Assembly: GCA_016871135.1 (NCBI GenBank)
Contig: VFZQ01000080.1
Location: 1 to 11,807, forward strand
From: Acidobacteriota bacterium
GTDB lineage: Bacteria; Acidobacteriota; Terriglobia; Bryobacterales; Bryobacteraceae
Direction of reading: 5' to 3'
DNA: 11,807 nucleotides
Part shown: piece after piece, positions 6,503 through 11,807 of the stretch
How positions within the stretch are numbered: the first letter of the stretch is position 1
Layout of the letters: every line of letters starts with the position of its first letter
The notes under the pieces: generated by a model
Database searches by the model: none
Told to the model about the DNA's origin: nothing
Seen by the model: only the letters and a program-made list of their open reading frames with translations
Program-made: the position numbers and the translations under genes

Positions 6503-7660
6503 CTACAGGAAGCGCGAAAGCCTCTCCATCGCCTGCTCGAGAATCGGCCGTTCGACGGCGTAGCAGAGCCGCACACGTCCTTCGCCGCCCGCGCCGAAAG
6601 CAACGCCGGGCGCAAGGCCGACGCTTGTTTCGAGCAACAGCCGTTTGCAGAAATCGAAGGAATCGGTGAGGCCTTCGATCTTCGGGAACAGATAGAATGC
6701 GCCTTCGGGATCGGGCACGCTGACGCCCTTCATCTGGCGCAGCGCGTCGAGGCAGAAGTCGCGGTTGCCCTTGAGCATCGCGACGAGTGAAGCCACCGAT
6801 TCATCGCCCCATTCGAGCGCGGTCTCGCCGGTGCGTTGCACAAACGAGGGCGCGCAACTGATGACAAACTCGTTCAACTGCGTGGCGCGCGCGGCCAGAT
6901 CCTTGCGGGCGATTAACCAGCCGAGACGCCAGCCGGTCATGCACCAGGCCTTCGAGAAACTTTGGGCGACGATGACGGCGTCGTCGCGCGTGGCCTGTTG
7001 CAGAATCGACGGCACAGCGGTCTCGCCGCTGTAGACCAGACGCTCGTAGACCTCATCGGCCAGCAGCCAGAGATTGTGTTTACGGGCGAAGTCGAGCAGC
7101 GCCTGTTTCTCTTCGCGCGTAGCGACCCAGCCGAGCGGGTTCGACGGTGAGGTGTAGACCAGCAGCTTTGTTTTCGGCGTGATCGCGGCTTCGAGCTGCG
7201 CGATGTCGACGGTGTAGCGGTTGTTCTGGAGCGGTTGCGCGAGCTCGATCGGATTACAGCCGTACATCTTCAAAATGGCGCAGGCGTTGGGCCAGGCAGG
7301 GGTGAGCACCAACGCGTCGTCGCCGGGGTTGATGGTGCACCGAATGGCGACGTGCAGCGCTTGTACGCCGGAGTTGGTGACGACGATCTCGCTGGCCGGA
7401 TCAAGCGCGACGCCTTGCAGCCGCTGGTAGTAGTTCGCCAGCGCGGTGCGTGTCGAAAGCAGCCCGGCGTTGGAGGTGTAGTACGTGAATCCGTCGCGCA
7501 GCGCTTTGTCGGCGGCGCGCTTGATGAAGTCCGGCGTCGGCAGATTGGACTCGCCGAAGTAGAGCTTCAGCACGTTGTCCATGGTCATGGCGATCTCGGC
7601 GAGTTCGCGAATGCGCGAGTGTGGAACGGCTCTGGCGGAATCGGAGACTGCGATGGACAT
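6503..7660 (-). CDS. PLP-dependent class I/II aminotransferase
   Basis: This is a 385-residue fold-type I aminotransferase of the aspartate-aminotransferase-like group. The PLP-binding lysine is Lys237 in AQSFSKAWCMTGWRLGW (232-248), followed by the phosphate-binding Arg245. Other expected residues are Asn174 in SPSNPLGW (171-178), Asp202 and Tyr205 in LADEVYERL (200-208), and Arg364 in GRVRLCY (361-367), the usual substrate-carboxylate ligand. The N-terminal 'YYTSNAG' (60-66) fits the family's cofactor pocket. The substrate cannot be assigned; an alpha-amino acid such as aspartate or an aromatic or branched-chain one is plausible. The gene starts 9 bp after the purF stop without a recognisable Shine-Dalgarno, and the helicase follows 5 bp after its own stop, so it appears to be an internal gene of the pur-led operon. 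An alternative start at Met25 or Met27 would remove a conserved-looking SRIRELAE segment and is less likely. Confidence 0.93.
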   Translation of the reverse strand: MSIAVSDSARAVPHSRIRELAEIAMTMDNVLKLYFGESNLPTPDFIKRAADKALRDGFTYYTSNAGLLSTRTALANYYQRLQGVALDPASEIVVTNSGVQALHVAIRCTINPGDDALVLTPAWPNACAILKMYGCNPIELAQPLQNNRYTVDIAQLEAAITPKTKLLVYTSPSNPLGWVATREEKQALLDFARKHNLWLLADEVYERLVYSGETAVPSILQQATRDDAVIVAQSFSKAWCMTGWRLGWLIARKDLAARATQLNEFVISCAPSFVQRTGETALEWGDESVASLVAMLKGNRDFCLDALRQMKGVSVPDPEGAFYLFPKIEGLTDSFDFCKRLLLETSVGLAPGVAFGAGGEGRVRLCYAVERPILEQAMERLSRFL

Positions 7661-7669
7661 GAGTGGGTG

Positions 7670-9106
7670 CTAGCCGAGGTCCGGCTTTTCGGTGTGGAGC
7701 GTGTCGATCTGCACAAGCTCGGTTGGATAGACGCCGGTGTAGCAGGCGTTGCAGAAATCGCGGTTGTGGTCGTTGACGGCGTCTGCGAGACCGCCGAGCG
7801 ATAGGTAGCCCAGCGAGTCGGCTTCGACAAAACGGCGGATCTCGTCGATGGTCGAGTTGGCGGCGATGAGCTGCTGCTTGTCGGGGGTGTCGACGCCGTA
7901 GAAACACGGCGAAACCGTGGGCGGGCAGGAGATGCGCATGTGCACCTCTTTGGCGCCGGCCTGACGGACCATGCGGACGATTTTGCGCGACGTCGTGCCG
8001 CGGACGATGGAATCGTCGACCAAAATAACGCGTTTGCCTTCGAGCAGATGGCGCACGGGGTTGAGTTTGAGTTTGACGCCGAAGTCGCGAATGGCTTGTG
8101 ACGGCTCGATGAACGTGCGGCCGACGTAATGGTTGCGGATGAGCGCCTGGCGGAACGGAATTCCGCTTTCGGCCGCGTAGCCGAGCGCGGCGGCGACGCC
8201 GGAGTCGGGCACGGGCACGACGACATCGGCATCGACAGGATTTTCGATGGCGAGCAGACGGCCCATCGCTTCGCGGCTTTGCTGCACCGGGCGTCCGAAC
8301 ACCAATGAATCCGGGCGGGCGAAGTAGACGTGTTCGAAGACGCAATGGGCCAGCGCGCGCTTGGGCGCATACCGTTCGCGCGTGACGCCGCGCGGGCCGA
8401 CGATGACCATTTCGCCGGGTTCGACATCGCTGCGATAGACCGCGCCGATGAGATCGAACGCGCAGGTCTCGCTGGCGAAGACGTAGCCGATGCGGTGTTC
8501 GCTCAACTCCATCTGGCCCATGGCGAGCGGGCGGAAGCCGTGGGGGTCGCGCGCGACGATCAACTGATCGGCCGCGACGAGCACCAATGAAAAAGCCCCT
8601 TCCAATTGGAGCAGAGCTTCGCGCAGCGCGCCGGCTAGGGTGCGTTCGCGCGAGCGGGCCATCAGGTGGAGGATGACTTCGGTATCCGATGTCGCCTGGA
8701 AGATCGACCCGTCGGCTTCGAGATCGCGGCGCAGTTCGGCGGCGTTGGTGATGTTGCCGTTGTGCGCGACGGCGATCGGCCCTTTGTGACACGTTACGCT
8801 GAACGGCTGCGCGTTGAGCATTTTCGAGTCGCCCGTCGTCGAGTAGCGCGTGTGACCGATGGCCATGTGGCCGGGCAACTGCGCCAGCACTTCGGGTTTG
8901 AAGATATCGGCGACGTGACCCATCGCCTTGCGGCAAATGATTTCGCGGCCGGTGCCGCTGGCGATGCCAGCGGACTCCTGCCCACGATGTTGCAGAGCAT
9001 AGAGGCCGAGGTAGGTTACGTTCGCGGCTTCGGGGTGTCCGTAGATCGCGAAGACGCCGCACTCTTCACGGAGTTTGTCGAAGACGTCATCGTGCCCGTC
9101 ATGCAT
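7670..9106 (-). CDS. purF: Amidophosphoribosyltransferase (glutamine PRPP amidotransferase)
   Basis: PurF transfers ammonia from glutamine to PRPP, making 5-phosphoribosylamine, the first committed step of purine synthesis. With the start at 9106 the protein has 478 residues. A 15-residue propeptide precedes Cys16 in REECGVFAIYG, which should become the N-terminal nucleophile of the Ntn-type glutaminase. The glutaminase also shows QHRGQESAGI (39-48), GHTRYSTTG (84-92) and HNGN (115-118). The phosphoribosyltransferase loop is VILVDDSIVRGTT (360-372). Four cysteines at 255, 401, 452 and 455 (contexts HCVFEHVYF, SPCFYGVD, DFCNACYTG) match the iron-sulfur ligands of the Bacillus subtilis-type enzyme, so a 4Fe-4S cluster is expected. 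The longer start at 9142 is rejected because GGAG at 9117-9120 sits 10 nt before the 9106 ATG. The start overlaps the purL stop. Confidence 0.97.
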   Translation of the reverse strand: MHDGHDDVFDKLREECGVFAIYGHPEAANVTYLGLYALQHRGQESAGIASGTGREIICRKAMGHVADIFKPEVLAQLPGHMAIGHTRYSTTGDSKMLNAQPFSVTCHKGPIAVAHNGNITNAAELRRDLEADGSIFQATSDTEVILHLMARSRERTLAGALREALLQLEGAFSLVLVAADQLIVARDPHGFRPLAMGQMELSEHRIGYVFASETCAFDLIGAVYRSDVEPGEMVIVGPRGVTRERYAPKRALAHCVFEHVYFARPDSLVFGRPVQQSREAMGRLLAIENPVDADVVVPVPDSGVAAALGYAAESGIPFRQALIRNHYVGRTFIEPSQAIRDFGVKLKLNPVRHLLEGKRVILVDDSIVRGTTSRKIVRMVRQAGAKEVHMRISCPPTVSPCFYGVDTPDKQQLIAANSTIDEIRRFVEADSLGYLSLGGLADAVNDHNRDFCNACYTGVYPTELVQIDTLHTEKPDLG

Positions 9107-9120
9107 GTAGTCGTTTCTCC
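9099..9120 (-). promoter_or_regulatory. purL/purF overlap with purF ribosome-binding site
   Basis: On the minus strand GGAG (9120-9117) precedes the purF ATG at 9106 by 10 nt, inside the last codons of purL. The purF start and the purL TGA share the 8-bp ATGCATGA. This decides the purF start and points to translational coupling of the two genes. Confidence 0.7.
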
Positions 9121-11285
9121 AGGGACGTGGACCAGGGTTCATGCAGCTCTTCTATTGTCGCATCGATGAGCTTATCGACCACGACGCGTCCTTGGATAGT
9201 CACACCGATTTCGACAACGTCGACGTTGTGCTTTTTTGCGACTTCGACGACGGCGGCGGCGTTGGCGGTGGATACAAGAATGCGCGAGGGCGCTTCGTGG
9301 AATAGTTGAATTTCAGGCGTTTCAGAGGCAGGCAGCGCGATGCGTGCGCCGATGCCGCCGAAGCTCGATTCGGCGAGGGCGACGGCGAGACCGCCATCGG
9401 AGAGATCGTGCGAGGACTCGACCAGACCGGGGCGGACGATTTCGCGGATGGCCTGATGCACGCGCTTTTCGTAGTCCATGTCGAGCGCGGGCGGTAGTCC
9501 CCAGGTGGAGCCGACGATGGTGTCGGCGTACTGCGTGCCGCCGAAGTGGGCCTTCGATGCTTCGCGGTAACCGCCGACGAGCAGGACCGATTTGCCTTCG
9601 CTCTGGAAGCGCATGGGCACGGGCGCGGCGTTTTTCATCAGGCCGACGATGCCCATGACGGGCGTGGGGTAGATGCCTTCGCCGAGGGTCTCGTTATAGA
9701 GGCTGACGTTTCCGCCGGTGATCGGAGTATCGAAGTGTGTGCAGGCGTCGGCCATGCCTTCGATGGCTTCGACCAGCTGAGCCATGATTTCGGGCCGCTG
9801 CGGGTTGCCGAAGTTGAGATTGTTGGTCGCGGCAACGGGTTCGGCGCCGACGGTGGAGAGGTTGCGGCAGGCTTCGGCGACGCCGAGCTTGGCGCCTTCG
9901 CGGGGGTCGAGCGAACAGTAGCGGCCGTTGCCGTCGAGCGCCATGGCTACGGCGGTTTCGGTGCCTTTGATGCGGACGATGGCGGCGTCGGAACCCGGGC
10001 CGAGCGTGGTGTTGGTGCGAACGGTGTAGTCGTACTGCTCGTAGATCCAGCGCTTGGAGCAGATATTGTCGCTGGCGAGAAGCTTCTTCAGCTCGTCCTT
10101 CGCGTCTCCCGCCGTGTAAGCCGGAGCTTCCATCGGGGCTTTGCGCGCGGGTTTGGTGAAGGGCCGGTTGTAGATCGGGGCTTCGTCGGCGAGTTCGCGG
10201 TTTGGAATTTCGGCGACGATCTCGCCGTGATTGCGGACGCGGAGCACACCGTCATCGGTGACGATGCCGATCTCGGCGGCGTCGAGTCCCCACTCTTCGA
10301 ACACGTCGAAGATCTCTTTCTCGCGGCCCTTGTCGGCGACGAGCAGCATGCGCTCCTGCGATTCCGACAGCATGATCTCGTAGGGGCTCATGCCGGTTTC
10401 GCGCTGCGGGACTTTGCCGAGATCGATTTCGATGCCGGTTCCGGCGCGGCTGCCCATCTCGCAGGTGGAGCAAGTCAGGCCGGCGGCGCCCATGTCCTGA
10501 ATGCCGACGACGGCGCCGGTATGCATCGCTTCCAGGCAGGCTTCGAGCAGCAGCTTTTCGAGGAACGGATCGCCCATCTGCACGTTGGGGCGCTTTTGTT
10601 TGGACTCCTCGGTGAACTCGTCGGAGGCCATGGTCGCGCCGTGAATGCCATCGCGGCCGGTCTTCGCACCGACATAGATGACGGGGTTGCCGACGCCATG
10701 CGCCTGGCCTTTAAAGATCTTGTCTTTGTCGATGACACCGAGCGCGAAGACGTTCACCAGCGGATTGCCGGAGTAGGACTTGTCGAACACGCACTCGCCG
10801 CCGACGGTGGGCACGCCGAAGCAGTTGCCGTAGTGGGCGATACCGCTGACGACGCCTTCGAGAATACGGCGGCTGCGGGGCTCGTCGAGCGGACCGAAAC
10901 GCAGCGAATCCATGACGGCGATGGGCCGCGCGCCCATGGTGAAGATGTCGCGGAGGATGCCGCCGACGCCGGTGGCCGCGCCTTGAAAGGGTTCGATGAA
11001 GCTCGGGTGGTTGTGGCTTTCGATCTTGAAGGCGATGCCGATGCCGTCGCCGATGTCGATGATGCCGGCGTTTTCGCCGGGGCCCAGCAGCACGTACTTG
11101 GAGCGGGTGGGCAGCTTCTTCAGATGGACGCGCGAACTCTTGTAGGAGCAGTGTTCGCTCCACATGACGCTGAAGATGCCGAGCTCGGTGAGGTTGGGCT
11201 CGCGGCCGAGGATAGAGAGAATCTTGCCGTACTCATCCGCGGTGACGTTGTGCGCGGTGAGTATCTCCGGGGTGATCGTTGACAT
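9099..11285 (-). CDS. purL: Phosphoribosylformylglycinamidine synthase subunit PurL (small type)
   Basis: PurL uses ATP and ammonia to turn formylglycinamide ribonucleotide into formylglycinamidine ribonucleotide, with PurQ supplying ammonia and PurS bridging the two. At 728 residues it is the small form without a fused glutaminase. Family signatures are FSVMWSEHCSYKSSRVHLKK (38-57), the ATP/substrate segment FKIESHNHPSFIEPFQGAAT (86-105), GGILRDIFTMGARP (108-121), GIQDMGAAGLTCSTCEM (261-277), ATNNLNFGNPQRPE (486-499), ITGGNVSLYNE (522-532) and ESSHDLSDGGLAVALAE (623-639). All domains of the tandem AIRS-like fold are intact. The start lies 3 bp after the purQ stop, with no obvious Shine-Dalgarno, so coupling to purQ translation is likely. 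The stop overlaps the purF start in ATGCATGA (9106-9099). Confidence 0.98.
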   Translation of the reverse strand: MSTITPEILTAHNVTADEYGKILSILGREPNLTELGIFSVMWSEHCSYKSSRVHLKKLPTRSKYVLLGPGENAGIIDIGDGIGIAFKIESHNHPSFIEPFQGAATGVGGILRDIFTMGARPIAVMDSLRFGPLDEPRSRRILEGVVSGIAHYGNCFGVPTVGGECVFDKSYSGNPLVNVFALGVIDKDKIFKGQAHGVGNPVIYVGAKTGRDGIHGATMASDEFTEESKQKRPNVQMGDPFLEKLLLEACLEAMHTGAVVGIQDMGAAGLTCSTCEMGSRAGTGIEIDLGKVPQRETGMSPYEIMLSESQERMLLVADKGREKEIFDVFEEWGLDAAEIGIVTDDGVLRVRNHGEIVAEIPNRELADEAPIYNRPFTKPARKAPMEAPAYTAGDAKDELKKLLASDNICSKRWIYEQYDYTVRTNTTLGPGSDAAIVRIKGTETAVAMALDGNGRYCSLDPREGAKLGVAEACRNLSTVGAEPVAATNNLNFGNPQRPEIMAQLVEAIEGMADACTHFDTPITGGNVSLYNETLGEGIYPTPVMGIVGLMKNAAPVPMRFQSEGKSVLLVGGYREASKAHFGGTQYADTIVGSTWGLPPALDMDYEKRVHQAIREIVRPGLVESSHDLSDGGLAVALAESSFGGIGARIALPASETPEIQLFHEAPSRILVSTANAAAVVEVAKKHNVDVVEIGVTIQGRVVVDKLIDATIEELHEPWSTSLEKRLHA

Positions 11286-11288
11286 GGA

Positions 11289-11807
11289 TTATTTGTGAGC
11301 CGCTAACCGCGGGGCGACTCGCGGTCCATTGTTTGGAGAATCGGACCCGGATCGCCCGCGGGGCGGCGGTGGGGGTTTCTGGAGAGCGAAGGCGGCGACC
11401 ATCGAGCGGAAGAGGCCAAGGCCGTCGGTGGAGCCCATGAGGGGATCGGTGGCGCGTTCGGGGTGCGGCATCATGCCGAGGACGTTGCGCTCGCGGTTGC
11501 AGATGCCGGCGATGGAGTTCATTGAGCCGTTGGGGTTATCGACATAGCGGAAGACGATGCGGTCTTCGCGTTCGAGTTCGTCGAGGGTTGCCTGATCGGC
11601 GGTGTACTGGCCTTCGCCGTGGGCGATCGGAAACGTCACGATCTGGCCCTTTTCATAGGCGTTCGTAAAGGGCGTGTTGGCCGTCGCGACGGACAGTTCG
11701 ACGGGTTTACAGATGAACTTGAGACCGCTGTTGCGGACGAGCGCGCCGGGCAGCAGGTGGCTTTCGGTGAGGATCTGGAAGCCGTTGCAGATGCCAATGA
11801 CGAGGCC
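11289..11807 (-). CDS. purQ: Phosphoribosylformylglycinamidine synthase subunit PurQ, C-terminal part (cut by window edge)
   Basis: The frame is open from the right edge to the stop at 11289, giving the last 172 residues of the class I glutamine amidotransferase that feeds ammonia to PurL. The first visible residues, GLVIGICNGFQIL, contain the nucleophile Cys of the 'GICNGFQ' elbow. IAHGEGQY lies further on, and MMPHPERA carries the catalytic His and Glu. The roughly 80 N-terminal residues lie outside the window; a shorter frame beginning at a GTG at 11639 is only part of this gene. After the normal end (LFRSMVAAF) the protein has an extra tail of about 32 residues, with five consecutive prolines and basic and polar residues (KPPPPPRGRSGSDSP...). 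The DNA for this tail holds a strong hairpin. purL follows after 3 bp. Confidence 0.97.
   Translation of the reverse strand, partial: GLVIGICNGFQILTESHLLPGALVRNSGLKFICKPVELSVATANTPFTNAYEKGQIVTFPIAHGEGQYTADQATLDELEREDRIVFRYVDNPNGSMNSIAGICNRERNVLGMMPHPERATDPLMGSTDGLGLFRSMVAAFALQKPPPPPRGRSGSDSPNNGPRVAPRLAAHK
11307..11361 (-). promoter_or_regulatory. Compound hairpin at the purQ/purL boundary
   Basis: CCGCGGGGCGA (11307-11317) pairs with TCGCCCGCGG (11352-11361) over 10 bp with one bulged G. Inside it GGTCC (11323-11327) pairs with GGACC (11343-11347), leaving a 15-nt terminal loop. The structure lies in the final codons of purQ and ends 21 bases before the purL ATG. No T-run follows on the minus strand, so it is not a standard terminator. 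It may be an RNA structure that tunes purL translation or mRNA processing, or the footprint of a small inserted repeat; both are inferences. Confidence 0.45.

Noticed and set aside
7401..9062. A 553-codon minus-strand frame overlapping purF and the aminotransferase
   Set aside because: It is a shifted-frame reading of purF and the start of the aminotransferase gene. The product is dominated by Arg, Pro and His and has no motifs.
9546..11282. A 578-codon open frame on the plus strand opposite purL
   Set aside because: It is the antisense of an unquestionable purL. Its translation is rich in Asp, Gly, Ala and Val with no recognisable domain, as expected when a GC-rich gene with strong third-position bias is read backwards.
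1..11807. CRISPR array, tRNA or rRNA genes
   Set aside because: I saw no regularly spaced repeats, no cloverleaf-like sequence and no rRNA-like stretch on either strand.

Overview
The window looks like part of an Acidobacteriota chromosome, perhaps of the Solibacter/Bryobacter type. This is an inference from the GC-rich coding style, the kind of transposase at the left edge, and a remnant resembling the N-terminal domain of Oar-like TonB-dependent receptors, which are abundant in that phylum. No rRNA or other decisive marker is present.

Layout. Positions 1-1611 are accessory and scarred. They hold the first 41 codons of a transposase/integrase running off the left edge, a degraded piece of a carboxypeptidase-regulatory-like domain, and about 360 bp without a gene but with several perfect inverted repeats. 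An orphan P27-type phage terminase small subunit follows, facing an Uma2-family endonuclease whose C-terminus has been lost and whose reading frame now runs into the antisense strand of the terminase. Positions 1612-3300 hold an intact CPA2 cation:proton antiporter with a cytoplasmic TrkA-N domain, on the plus strand. It converges with a minus-strand block that fills the rest of the window.

That block reads purQ (entering from the right edge) - purL - purF - class I/II aminotransferase - SWIM/SNF2 helicase. Gaps are 3 bp, an 8-bp overlap, 9 bp and 5 bp, so this is probably one transcription unit. PurQ and PurL together make formylglycinamidine ribonucleotide (PurQ supplies ammonia from glutamine), and PurF catalyses the first committed step of purine synthesis. 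PurS, which the small PurL/PurQ type needs, is not in view and may lie upstream of purQ beyond the right edge. The aminotransferase and the helicase have no obvious role in purine synthesis; their tight packing is the main contextual oddity of the core part.

I found no convincing evidence of a new multi-gene system. The items most worth checking are the orphan terminase with its upstream palindromes, the truncated Uma2 junction, the compound hairpin at the purQ/purL boundary, and the helicase and aminotransferase trailing the pur genes.
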